21,319 nucleotides of DNA from Ichthyophonus hoferi (lineage: Eukaryota > Opisthokonta > Ichthyosporea > Ichthyophonida > Ichthyophonidae): the NCBI GenBank assembly GCA_002751075.1, contig NAOQ01000235.1, forward strand, positions 81,988 through 103,306, in the 5' to 3' direction. Position numbers and translations under genes: made by a program. A model generated the notes under the pieces. That model worked only from the letters and a program-made list of their open reading frames with translations, made no database searches and was not told where the DNA came from. Shown here one piece after another: positions 1-10,479 of the stretch. Positions within the stretch are counted from its first letter, which is position 1, and each line of letters begins with the position of its first letter.

Positions 1-1
1 C

Positions 2-148
2 AATTCTAATCAAGCAGCTATTACATATACTGACCAACTAACAATAACTACTATCGAAAACACAATTGGAGACCCCGAAGTCTGTGGACAAGTCACTAGT
101 ATTACCACAGATTGTTATAATATATTATATTCTGATACAAATAAATAA
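2..148 (+). CDS. C-terminal end of an unidentified protein gene (partial, 5' end outside window)
   Basis: An open frame runs from the window edge to a TAA at 146-148, giving 48 residues with no internal stop. The sequence is rich in Thr, Ile and Asn and holds two cysteines in the stretch GDPEVCGQVTSITTDCYN, which would suit an extracellular or disulphide-bonded protein. Two overlapping AATAAA hexamers (140-145 and 144-149) lie on the stop codon, so the transcript would have a very short 3' UTR. No start codon or splice acceptor is visible, so this is probably a terminal exon or the tail of one. I do not recognise the family. In AT-rich DNA a 48-codon frame could be chance, hence the modest confidence. 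Confidence 0.35.
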   Translation, partial: NSNQAAITYTDQLTITTIENTIGDPEVCGQVTSITTDCYNILYSDTNK

Positions 149-967
149 AGAAAGAATCATAGTAGTGGACTTCATATGTTATGGTAAATAGGATAGTATG
201 TGGGATAGCATGGCTAACATATGTAATATTATAAACATGCACTACTAAATAAACCACTTTATACTAACTGCTGATGTAGTTTAAGCCCTAGAAATAAAGT
301 AAAATATAATCCATTAATCAGAATCATGCCATACATGCCCTAATAATGCAGATATTGATCATATTTATGTTAATTCTGAAAATAAAATAATAATAATAAA
401 GATTACATTCATGCTGCTCATGCTACAACTACAAATATTACGATAGTGCATGTTTTTAGATATTATGATCATGGAATTTTTATAACGCCTAGACCAATAA
501 CGTAACTAATTTAGATACTACACATATAAGGAACTAGAAATTTCTGTTTGGCTAAGAAGCCGTTTTTGGGATCTAGAAAATTACACCTGAGTGCAATTGG
601 AGAGGTCACGAGTCTTCCCATCATTTATCTATACGAGATTCGGGTGGTTGAATTCATACTCTTATTTGATTCCAAATATGGGGATATCCCCATAGTTACT
701 TTTAAATTTATTAATTTAAATCAACTGTTTAACTGTGATAGAGTAAGCCAAGGTGTTGACCATCTAATGGAAATTTATCTCAGTAAATAGCTTTCTATCA
801 ATACTAACATATAGAGTCATTATATAAGAAAATAAAGAAGAATGTGTAAATACCAGAACAGAGCTTATAATTATTTTTAAGTTTTCATGATAACCAAAGC
901 TAGCTTTCTGTACTTGCTTCAATATTGGGTTGTCTTTTATTGTGATCAGCTTGCAAAATACGAAATT
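149..967. other. Intergenic stretch, no supported gene
   Basis: AT-rich DNA. An 80-codon frame at 548-790 starts only at TTG, matches no domain I know and shows no splice or promoter context, so I do not call it a gene. No convincing repeat is seen. Confidence 0.5.
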
Positions 968-1180
968 TAGCCTACTGTGATTGGCCTATTAAATCTAAAA
1001 CACATTGGGCATAATGTCCATTTAATAGGCTGATCACAATAGGCTGGATTCTATATTTAATGGGCTGAGTTCTATTATATTTAATAGGCTATATTCTATA
1101 CCTAATAGATTGATTACGTAAACTCAGCTTATTAAATGTATTTATATTTAAAGTTTTAGCACGGCTCAGCCTATTAAAGA
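968..1180. repeat. Foldback repeat cluster (MITE-like)
   Basis: A strong hairpin has arms at 968-993 (AGCCTACTGTGATTGGCCTA followed by TTAAAT) and 1019-1044, which read as near-perfect reverse complements across a 25-bp spacer. Related pieces with the core TTTAATAGGCT or its complement AGCCTATTAAA recur at about 1060, 1080, 1125 and 1170, several in inverted orientation. The whole block could fold into nested stems. The best guess is a small non-autonomous foldback or MITE-type element, perhaps more than one copy. No coding capacity and no clear target-site duplication were found. Confidence 0.6.
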
Positions 1181-3215
1181 TATAAGTCTGCTGCTAATTG
1201 AAACTAGTCGTCGCTTGGTCCCCCGCAGCACTACTGTGTAACTGAAATATTGCTCACTAGCTATATTATTATTAAAATTATTATTGCAATCATTAAGCTT
1301 GATCTAAAAATACATGCTTCTATTATACACGGGGATATATGGTTGGCTCTATATCCATATAGTAATTAATCCTCAAGTTTTTTGTCTTCATAACCTTTTT
1401 TAACCAATATAATGTCATGATTCACATGGTTGCTTTCTAATTAGTACCATGATTTTCATGCTCGTTTTCTATATGTAGAATTTTCTTATGCTTTAATTAT
1501 CCAATGCACGGTTTGTTGAGGCATTCAATCTTTTTTATCATACAGCATCGGCTTACTTATTTTCAGACGTTGTAGCTGATCCTGAAGACACCTACTAATA
1601 ACACCTTTCATCTATTCGTGAAATTCTACACAATTATGGTCTCTCGATCTAGGCACATGATAGATTAGTCATTTAAAATTCCTTCCATTAATAGACATTG
1701 GTGTTATTTTCGCACATGTCTCTATCAGCCCACTACCATTAGGCGTTCTTGGACATTTATAGTTTTAATTTTGTAAATCCTATAGGAAAATATCAATTGT
1801 ATAATCGCCAATTGATGTGATACGTAGGTATATGATTGGTTTAATATATATATATTAAACAACTATTATTCAGCCTTCTAATGGTGTATTTTAATATTGG
1901 CATAATTCAAGTATAAAACATATTAGATGATTGTAATATAGTGATATGAAAAATAAAGAAATTAAAATGTGCTTTTCCAGATCTATGTTTTCCTGAGCCC
2001 ATTTTACAAAAATTGGGATTGATTAATCGCTTCCAATTCGAATAAATCGACAATAACGTCGTCGATGTCGCGAGCTTACATAACTTGCGTAAATAAAAGG
2101 TTGCGTTTTAAGGATTAGACATGCGGTTATCATTTAATTATAAATTTATCATAATATTATTTTATACAATGTTTAAATATACAATTAATATTTTAGATAT
2201 ATTAACCAGGTGAGTAGTACTTACTTTTTGCTCTAACTCTGGTACAATATATATTTTTGACAACCAATCCAATTGAAAGTAAGGTGCATAGATCATTGGT
2301 TGACCAGTTTTAGTCTAGTTCAGCTATAAAATTGCGGGCCAGGTAACTTGGTTTGACTCGCGGAATACCGTAAAAAGGTTTTGTTCTACAATTAAAATTA
2401 AGTATTGATAGACGGGAAAATCCACGACATATATATATATTTTGAAAGGAGCTATACTTGAATGACATGATAAAATACTTCCCCTTCAACACTACACCAA
2501 TCAAACGATGCCTGCAACTCCTTTCTAAAAGCTATATTATTGGATCCTTGTAAAGAATTTTATTAGTGAGGTATATTATTATCTATTATTATTATTCTTA
2601 AATATAATTTATTTTAGAGTAAAGTGGTATTAACTTTACACATTACTGCAATACTAATGCTACAAGCTGTTATCACATAACACGTCAGACTAAGCGTTCA
2701 ATTTAAGGAGTTACATTTATTATAATAGCCAACCAAATTTGAACATTATCAATAGTTGCTCATTCATCAAACAACTCTTACCAGGTAGTTCTACTTACTA
2801 TAAAACAATGCTAGCTGTGTTATTAATATGACGGTCTCATCACGATACCTAAAAAATTAGCAATATATTGAGAGTAAAGCTAGTATCTGCTGTATCTGGT
2901 TCTATCTGGTTGTTGACATCAAACTAAAGCTCTAGCTAGCAGCTCTTCCATCTCTCTCAGTGTTGATTGACGAATGTGGAAGCCTTTGACTTCTTACTTG
3001 GTGATATACTATAATCTGAATGCACAATAGATGGCTCGTTGATGATATCATACTAAATAAACTATTTTTAGCACATCCTCGAAAGCCACAGAGCCACTTG
3101 TCCTGTCCGGAGCCACTTTTGAATTTAACCAATAATCCCACACTTAGCATTCAATGGACTTTGCACCAAGTCATGCATACTTCAATTTTAATTCTAGCCG
3201 AGAAGAAGAGGAATA
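1181..3215. other. Intergenic stretch, no supported gene
   Basis: AT-rich DNA with short AT dinucleotide runs (about 1845-1857 and 2430-2440). A small CpG-rich spot at 2048-2078 (ATAACGTCGTCGATGTCGCG) stands out from its surroundings. Overlapping short frames on both strands near 2932-3226 lack domain similarity or splice context. Confidence 0.5.
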
Positions 3216-3278
3216 TGATAGAGTAAGATAAGATAAGATAGGATATGATATAATAGGATAGGATAAGAGTAAGATGAT
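3216..3278. repeat. GATAA/GGATA-type microsatellite
   Basis: Consecutive imperfect 5-bp units (AAGAT, AGGAT, ATGAT) run for roughly 60 bp, beginning AGAGTAAGATAAGATAAGAT. It is a simple sequence repeat with no coding content. Confidence 0.75.
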
Positions 3279-5740
3279 AGGTATGGATGCCATGAGATTT
3301 GACTTAAGCTACTGAAGCTCGAAATTCAGATCAGGAGACTACATTGAAAGCTTGACAAAAGGATATTTATATATTATCCTAAATTATAAGAAGTTTTTAT
3401 AAATAACATTTTTAAATTTATCTTATAAAATGGGTTTTAAAGAGTTGTAAAGTACCTAATGGAGGGGTTACATTAAAGTAAATAATCTATAAACATTCCT
3501 TACCACAATTGCACGTTTAATTGGCCAATAATAAAATAGATTGTATAAAGAGGGTATGCCCATGTAGAGAAATATGATTCACCAAAACAGTTCGCGTGAT
3601 ATTTAGCGTTTCTATTGGTTTTTGCATGTTCTATTGAAGATTATAACAACCCTGGGATAAATATTACAAATGATAGCCCTATTAGAGTATTTGAAGTATT
3701 TTTTTCTCACAAGTTTAAATGGACACAGCAGAATTCCATACTACATTTGATAGAAATACATGCTCAGTTGATTCCTTTGTAATAGTAATATTCAATTATT
3801 TTCTAGGTTTAAAATATAATAATTATTGGTAAATAAACTTAAACCTTTTTCATAGAGAGTTAAATAAAATCTGCTCTAGTAATTTAGTGTGAATTATACG
3901 TATAACTATGCAATAGCCAGACTCAGTGACGTGGGCATGGCAAGGCCACCCATATGCAATGTATAAAATAGCATATATGACTTATTATTAGCTTCAATAT
4001 TTATGAACAACTATCAAAAATTTTAAACAACAAACTCTAAATTTCCATCCGAGACATTCATGAAATAAACTACGGGTCTCCCTAGATAAAATACACAGTG
4101 GGACCCTATCTAAAGTACACCCTAGATTAGATTGGGCACTTTCTATCTATATCTATATTAAATGCCTTGGTAGGCAGTAAGCCCAAGTGCATTTTTAGTG
4201 GCAGATATACATATGCTGTAAAGTTTGTTGGGATACACATTATACATCACTTTGTTAATATACTATATCATTATTTTCATGTTTTGGATTTATCCTATAG
4301 GGAAGATTGCATAACGATAGCTGACAATTATTAGCTTTGCAACGTGCTATTCGGTAAAAAGTTGAGAGCCTCATTCACTTCACTAAATTTATATCTGAAA
4401 CTTGACCTTCAAGTTCTGTTTTTAAAGTTTTTTCTTTGACTATTTACTTACCTGACAATAATCAAATACACTTGATGTAAGTACTGGTTTTATTTTTTCC
4501 AATAAAGTCATAACATTAACCATCAGCATTATTCATTGTTCATACCAAAGCTATGTGAATCATTTTAAAAACCGCATTCCCTGTTGTTACATTTACCATT
4601 GGCTCTGGAAAGTTAGTTTAAAGAAAGCAATCATTGGGTATTGTCCGCTGCATGCGGAGACGTAATTCATAGAAATAATTTGATAATGATTCAAGAATCT
4701 ATCCGGTTTCTGTCTTGAAGCTATCCTAGTTTATAGCTAATTACCTATTAGTAGAGAGCCTCTTCCCGCTACCATAAATGGCAAAAAACGTGCTGGGGTC
4801 CCACCCTAACAATCTTCTCTTAAATGCTGTCTTTTTTTCATTTATTTTTTATGTACACATTTATTTACCTGACTGTCGTGAAACAGGCTTCTGGTGTATA
4901 TCCATCAGATCAGTTTCTAGTTTATGCATTTTCGCTCCCTTCAGTGGTATCCAAGATTGAACCCAAATATATGCGTGCATGAGGGCTTACAGAAAGAACA
5001 TTTACAATTTTATACTGACGTTGAGGTTGCCATATAGGAAAGCCTTGAAGGCTTATTATTTAATGGAGCATTGAGACCTCTGTCTCATCTATGGTATTGT
5101 AGTTATAGGAGAGCAGAGTCCCTATATGTCTAGGGTTTAGGGTTTCAGCATGAGTTCTTACTATTGTTAGAAACCTAAGCTAATATAAATTTTTTTTACG
5201 TTATTTTGGCCTGCTAACAATGGATCTATTTAAATATTTAGTTAATTTGGATGTCTCTTTATATAAACTATAATCATTCAATGGCATATTCTTAACAATT
5301 ATTATTGCGTATGTTCTCCGAACGTTAATCCATGTATACAGGGATACATATTAACACCCTTTAAATTCGGTATTCCTTCCATTATAAATGGGGCGAAAGT
5401 TATATGGAAAGAGCCTGTCAGCACTTGCTATTTCCAACAGAGCTTAATTATGCAATATTTATATAGGTAGGTAGACTCGATTGGCCTTTATTGGACAAAT
5501 AAGATCAGATGTTGTCTTTGAAAATAATGTTAAATATCCGATTGGTTAACTACATTGCCTGGAACTATATTATATACAATTTATATAATTGGTACTTAAA
5601 AAGTATATTAAGATTAGGCGATGAAGATTTGCTTGTAAAATAAGACGACCCAAGGTATTATTCCGAGGATAGAAAGTATGTGTTACATAATTAAATAATA
5701 ATAATATGTAAAGGTACGTTTATTAAAAGGGAATTAGAAA
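3279..5740. other. Intergenic stretch, no supported gene
   Basis: No supported gene. A 60-codon ATG frame at 4778-4960 is unremarkable. Two telomere-like TTTAGGG units occur at about 5141-5156 but do not form an array. Confidence 0.5.
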
Positions 5741-6002
5741 AATAATATTGTTCCACGGGTTTATTTTTTAGTTGGTGCTATATAAGGAGGTATAATAATA
5801 TAATAATATAATAGGACAAGAGCCGTAATAGAATGGATTAAAGCCAGCAATACATGTTAATCAGGTCGGACATTTTAATAATATTGCTCCACGAATTTAT
5901 TTTTAGTTGATGCTATATAAGGAGGTATTATAATATAATAGGAAGCCGTAATAGAATGGATTAAAGCCAGCTTATACACATGTTAATCAGGTCGGATATT
6001 AT
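5741..6002. repeat. 136-bp direct tandem duplication containing a TATA-like motif
   Basis: Copy 1 is 5741-5876 and copy 2 is 5877-6002. Both open with AATAATATTG, then carry GTGCTATATAAGGAGGTAT (copy 2: ATGCTATATAAGGAGGTAT) and GCCGTAATAGAATGGATTAA, and end near TTAATCAGGTCGGA. Differences are few: small length changes in an ATAAT run and scattered substitutions. The duplication therefore looks recent. Each copy contains TATATAAG, identical to the core of the TATA box of the HMG-box gene, but no ORF follows that would make this a promoter. Confidence 0.85.
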
Positions 6003-7440
6003 TATATATGACATTTGAGCAATAAGACGCTATTTTTGGGTGGAGTATTGTAACAGAATAAATCACAGTTTGGATTTCATTATTCCGAGACCAGGCGTAG
6101 ATACAAATATCTGATTGACGTTTATTGGTTAAAAAAATAACAATGTAAAGAAACAATGCCTTACATGCTGGCCAATACCTAGTAGCCATTCTATGACAAT
6201 TAATTTAATTTAGATACAAATATTATTTTAAGATCAGGATGTGATTGGCGAGAGATTATAAACGATACCCCTCATACAATGCTATTTAATGGAAAATGGA
6301 AGGTAAGGCAAGAATACTGGTCAAGTATGAACAAGTTACTACTTCATGTTTGCTCGTATTAACTGACAGAATCCTATAGGAACTTACTTGTAAAAACATT
6401 TTATTTTAAATAGACAAATAGGTAAACAACTCAAGGATTTCTGTTGCTAAAATGCTACAATAACGAAAAAATTTACATTAAATATATTACAAAGCATATT
6501 AAACAAAAAAAATTTAACTATAAGTTTCTTATATTTTTCTTATACTTTATGTTTGTCCTGCACCATAATAGTGTAACCATTATAATTGGCCTACTATAAT
6601 GCCTACTATAATGACCAATCGTTGAGGGGAGATGACTTAAGCGTGATGTAGTAATGATAGAGGTGTCATCTCTAAAGATAGCCAATAGAAATAGCTGTCC
6701 GTAACCGCAAATCGTTTTGTAAAATATAATTTACCATTTTAAAAAAACGTGGCAAAGAAGTGCATTGTGAAACCGCTGAAATTATGAATGACTTGTGGTA
6801 GAGTGACCACTCCAGCACATTCTAGAAGGGACCAGAAGGATTTAGATAGGCAAAGAGTAGGATAAGACAATAATATGGTAGAGGATATAGGGGATGTTTG
6901 CAATTAATTTATATATATTTAAAAATAATAATAAAATATTTTAAATTATTATTAATAATTACATTTATTATTGGGCATTTATAAAATTATTAATAATACG
7001 AAAAAGTATAGTAATGCTATATATACGTCTAACCTGTCCTATTTTCACATAACGAAATTTATTCCACCCCACTCTTAAGTGTTTCAATAGATACGCGCCA
7101 TTCGCTGAGAGATGTTTTATTTGTAACCATAGATACTTTAGCCAATAAAATATTGTATAAATACTGTGAATGACATCAGATCAATATAAACAGTTAATAT
7201 ATTATAACTATATACTACTATTATATTTTATATTAAATTAATATTATTTTATAATAAAATTAATAAATCTATTATTATTGAGTTATTAAATGATTAAATG
7301 TGTAACTCCTTATTTAAATGTGCTTTTTTAATACAATGGTCAATCTATTATATTTCCTCTATCAATAAAAAAGCACTGTAATCTTATTAGTTACTTTTAA
7401 CCAATTATCATAACAATCTCTCTCCCTCCCTCTCGACTCT
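6003..7440. other. Upstream flank of the HMG-box gene, no supported gene
   Basis: Strongly AT-rich, especially 6900-7270 where ATTATTAATAAT-type runs dominate. A short direct repeat, GCCTACTATAAT twice in a row, lies at about 6588-6613. No ORF of note. The last part may hold regulatory sequence for the HMG gene, but no specific element can be shown. Confidence 0.45.
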
Positions 7441-7442
7441 CC

Positions 7443-7450
7443 TATATAAG
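7443..7450 (+). promoter_or_regulatory. Likely TATA box of the HMG-box gene
   Basis: TATATAAG sits just after a pyrimidine stretch (TCTCTCCCTCCCTCTCGACT at about 7421-7440) and about 170 bp before the ATG. An initiator-like TCAGT lies at 7464-7468, and a start of transcription around 7466-7476 would leave a 5' UTR of roughly 150 bp. No splice acceptor is needed between it and the ORF. TATA motifs arise by chance in AT-rich DNA, so this rests on position and context. Confidence 0.5.
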
Positions 7451-7619
7451 TCAAGTATCTATATCAGTGACCATAACACCCATTTAATGGTGAAGTGATT
7501 TTATTTTGTATTGTTTAATTTTTAAACGACCGGCTACTTTGTTGCTACATTCCTGGATATCGTTATTTTGCTTTTCTCCTAATAGATATTACTTCTTTTG
7601 TTATAAAAGATAACCAAAA

Positions 7620-8648
7620 ATGTGTCAGATTTTATGTGAAAATAGACTATTGCAGAGTACTGCAGTTGCAGCTAAAGCCGACCATATATGCCGTTTACCT
7701 AACCCTGACTCCACCGACCTGATCCCTCTCAACCTTACCGAGTCCCCAACTAAAAAAAAATGTTTCGACCCTAGAACACCTCCCTCGGCACGAGTTTTTG
7801 TTCGTCTCGACTCTAATTCTGAATCTACTCATGCTTTGAAGCGTTATCAATCTGATGAAAACACTGACAACCACTCTCCTGAGATTTTTGAAGATAGGGT
7901 TAGTAAAAAGCAGTGCTATGAGCATGATAGTGGTGAAGCAACATCTAGTGTGGAAGAAATGAGGGAGGTGAAGGAGGAAGAAGTAACTAAGGACTATAAA
8001 CTGAACACTCTTTCTGAGAATGACAAGCAACCTGTTCGTAGGCCTATGAACAGTTTCTTGGTTTTTGCTCGCCTCCACCGCAGCTTGATTCAAAAGGCGC
8101 ATCCTTACAAAGACAATAAATCTATTAGCAAGGTTCTAGGGGACATATGGTCAGGTATGACTCCAGCAGAGAAGAAACAATATATAGATCTAGCTTCAAA
8201 GCTGGCAGTACAACACAAAAAGGATCACCCTGAATACAAGTTTAGAAGGGGTTTAAAGAGGAAACAGAAAACACATGCCTCCTCCTCTCATACTCCCTCT
8301 TACCTTACTCTGCAACCGCAATATACTTTAAAGCACCAGGACATTGCACCTGCTCCTCCTGCGTATACCTACCGTACTACATTTCCTTCTTCCTCTAACT
8401 CTACATCTCCTTCTTATGTACAGGAAAGTCCTATACAATATTCTCCCGCGAGTTATAGTTCTTCGTCTCCCTCTTCTTCATCTGAGAGGTATACTACGGA
8501 TTATTACTCTAGCCAATCTAGCAACAATGACCCCATTAATGCAAATAGAACCTATTCTACCTATTCCTCCTATAACTCTACCTATAGAGTCGGAGAGAGT
8601 AAAAGACCCGTTGGTGGTCTATGGACAGTAGAGAGTATGTTAAGTTAA
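7620..8648 (+). CDS. Single-exon HMG-box transcription factor, SOX/CIC-like
   Basis: 342 residues from ATG (preceded by CCAAAA) to TAA with no intron. One HMG box lies at about residues 139-210: RPMNSFLVF, then DNKSISKVLGDIW, then HPEYKFRRGLKRKQK. The DxNxxISKxLG block and the closing HPxYKxR segment followed by basic residues resemble SOX proteins. LVFARLHR and HP..DN resemble the Capicua/BBX/HBP1 boxes. The SOX hallmark RPMNAFMVW is changed to RPMNSFLVF, so the DNA-wedge pair reads Phe-Leu instead of Phe-Met. The single box with a basic tail predicts sequence-specific minor-groove binding in the nucleus. Before the box are a disordered N-terminus with PLNLT (36-40) and an acidic stretch (about 111-125). 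After it come a Ser/Tyr/Pro-rich tail (221-325) and the terminus GGLWTVESMLS. Subfamily cannot be settled by eye. Confidence 0.92.
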   Translation: MCQILCENRLLQSTAVAAKADHICRLPNPDSTDLIPLNLTESPTKKKCFDPRTPPSARVFVRLDSNSESTHALKRYQSDENTDNHSPEIFEDRVSKKQCYEHDSGEATSSVEEMREVKEEEVTKDYKLNTLSENDKQPVRRPMNSFLVFARLHRSLIQKAHPYKDNKSISKVLGDIWSGMTPAEKKQYIDLASKLAVQHKKDHPEYKFRRGLKRKQKTHASSSHTPSYLTLQPQYTLKHQDIAPAPPAYTYRTTFPSSSNSTSPSYVQESPIQYSPASYSSSSPSSSSERYTTDYYSSQSSNNDPINANRTYSTYSSYNSTYRVGESKRPVGGLWTVESMLS

Positions 8649-8847
8649 AGAGTTGTAGTCAACTATAGTACAGTGATAAGATATTAAATATATTGAAATC
8701 ATTCTGAATACAAACAAACCCCTATAGAATTAGGGTGTAGGGGTGTGGAATATAGATTTATTCTGCAAGAATTGAATCACATGATGTTCATTGAATTGGA
8801 CAACATAACTAGCATGTATCATAGTAGTATTGGACCCTAGACTGTAT

Positions 8848-8853
8848 AATAAA
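8848..8853 (+). terminator. Poly(A) signal AATAAA of the HMG-box gene
   Basis: A canonical AATAAA lies 200 bp after the stop codon, followed by a T-rich stretch (ACTGTGCTTTTTAG at about 8879-8892) that fits a downstream element. It is the first AATAAA after the gene. Confidence 0.55.
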
Positions 8854-8913
8854 CATAATTTTGGAACCGAAGCGTTTTACTGTGCTTTTTAGTATACACG
8901 GTTTTTTCTAGTA

Positions 8914-8965
8914 TTGTTAGGATATTCAATTCTTATTGATTATGTAGAATTGTCTTTCCTAACAA
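8914..8965. repeat. Imperfect hairpin just after the HMG gene 3' end
   Basis: The arms TTGTTAGGATATTCAATTCT and AGAATTGTCTTTCCTAACAA pair at about 16 of 20 positions around a 12-bp loop. It may be the relic of a tiny MITE or an RNA-level structure. It lies downstream of the proposed poly(A) site, so it is probably not in the mRNA. Confidence 0.5.
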
Positions 8966-9546
8966 GTTTGATAGAATGTACTGGCGGCGATTACATTTTC
9001 TCGTTAATGAATAACTGTATGAAGTTAGGTTTTAATAATTTCGACTTTAAACATAATTAAATTGAGTCAGATAAGACAGGTCTTCGTGAAAGAGCCATAT
9101 AAAAATACCTAAAAAAAAAACAATGAAGACTACTGCTACTATTGCAATTTTACTAATGAAATATAACATTTTATTATTATAACATTACAAAGAGACTAGC
9201 ATTGATGTGCTAACCAAATACTTGCTTGTCCTTGTTCTGACATTGACACTACTCATTGGAGACCAAAGAGATAACTAACAATGACGCTGCGGTATAGTCG
9301 AGTATTACTACTATAACTATTACTACCCATACATATACATAACAGGTAGTTTTACAACAATACTGTCTTTTACTGTTGGTAGTTTACCACTCAGAGGTAT
9401 ATAGGTAACGGTATGTTACATGTATAATTATAGTTGTATTTATTTATGGCTACCTATATATACTTGGATAATGTAATAGAACTATATTATACCCTATATG
9501 ATAGATTAGCTAGACACAGGGCTGTTAGAGAGATTTCACTATTATT
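8966..9546. other. Intergenic stretch, nothing recognised
   Basis: No frame, hairpin or repeat here stands out from the AT-rich background. Confidence 0.4.
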
Positions 9547-9655
9547 GTAGATTATCTTAGATTATCATGGCGATTAATAGAGATTCATAGAGGCTAATAT
9601 AGATTGCTATATATTATCATATCGATTAATATAGATTAATATAGCGATTAGTAAT
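9547..9655. repeat. Degenerate short tandem repeat (AGATTA/ATATAGATT units)
   Basis: Recurring blocks TAGATTATC, CGATTAATA and ATATAGATT are spaced roughly 10-22 bp apart across about 110 bp. Units are too diverged to fix a single period. Confidence 0.5.
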
Positions 9656-9719
9656 GATCAATAGCACTCCCTAGCCTTTGCGGCAATGCATCTCCAGACG
9701 CCGGCTTGCAGACTTACGA

Positions 9720-9883
9720 TTCCTTTCCCTTTCTATTATTTTCTACAATTTTCTAGCACTTTCCACTATATTCGTTTAAATATCTTCCGTTCTTGATCTT
9801 TCTTTTCCTTCTTCATTGTTCTCTCACCTTCTCTCATATTCTATCCCTTTCTCTCGCTTCTATTTCTTTCTCCTTCTATAATA
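9720..9883 (+). repeat. Pyrimidine-rich tract
   Basis: About 160 bp made almost entirely of C and T, with scattered A and few G, for example TCTTTCTTTTCCTTCTTCAT and CTCTCGCTTCTATTTCTTTC. It follows a small GC-richer patch (CCAGACGCCGGCTTGCAGAC at 9694-9713). It contrasts sharply with the AT-rich flanks. No gene starts within 200 bp downstream. It could be a decayed microsatellite, a promoter-like CT block or an antisense purine tract. Confidence 0.6.
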
Positions 9884-10479
9884 CAATGCCCACCATACGT
9901 CATCATTATTGCAGCAAATAAATTCTATATTTAGATATACAAGTATATAGATATATGATAATATTAATACAAATATACGCACTTAATAAATTAATAATAT
10001 ATACATTTATATTACGTATTATATAATATATAATTTAATATATACTTATTAGCAAAATACAATATAAATTGTACCAGCTCTATGAGTTTTGGGTACAAAG
10101 GAAACTATTTTATATTTTTAATAAAAAGCTGCAAGGAGTTTATTGGCAGTCCACACAATGACCAACCGCCCGAACATTTTCCCCATTAATCCCCCTAGAT
10201 CATGGGAATGGCATAACCCTATAGGACGTAGAAAACGTAAAATACGTGCAAATTGGGGACATATTTACATGATATGCTTCTGGTTATCTCCCCTAAAATA
10301 CCATTTTAACTGTATAATTTTATCTTCAGATTATTTTCTCCAATCACATCACTTACTTTATATGGTGGCACGACTCTATCCAATCATATTGACTATAGTG
10401 GATCTGATAAACTCATCCCTTATCTTACTGCATTGCCTGGAGATGCATCTACCGTATTATTACTATATATTATATTAGA

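Noticed and set aside
548-790. 80-codon plus-strand frame
   Set aside because: No ATG start, no domain recognised, no splice or promoter context. Consistent with chance or a very old relic.
2932-3226. Overlapping frames on both strands
   Set aside because: Mutually overlapping, short and without homology. The slightly higher GC of the patch explains the open frames.
5141-5156. Telomere-like TTTAGGG units
   Set aside because: Only two units, inside unremarkable sequence. Not an array.
7695-8631. Frames antisense to, or shifted within, the HMG-box gene
   Set aside because: Shadows of the real reading frame in a Ser/Thr/Pro-rich coding sequence.
9680-10453. Inverted pair ATGCATCTCCAG (9688) and CTGGAGATGCAT (10439) as possible element ends
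   Set aside because: Only 12 bp match, the core is partly palindromic, and there are no target-site duplications or coding content between them.
10143-10478. 111-codon plus frame with a basic stretch (GRRKRKIRANW)
   Set aside because: Starts only at TTG or a later ATG, has no recognised domain, and runs into the AT-rich repeat array.
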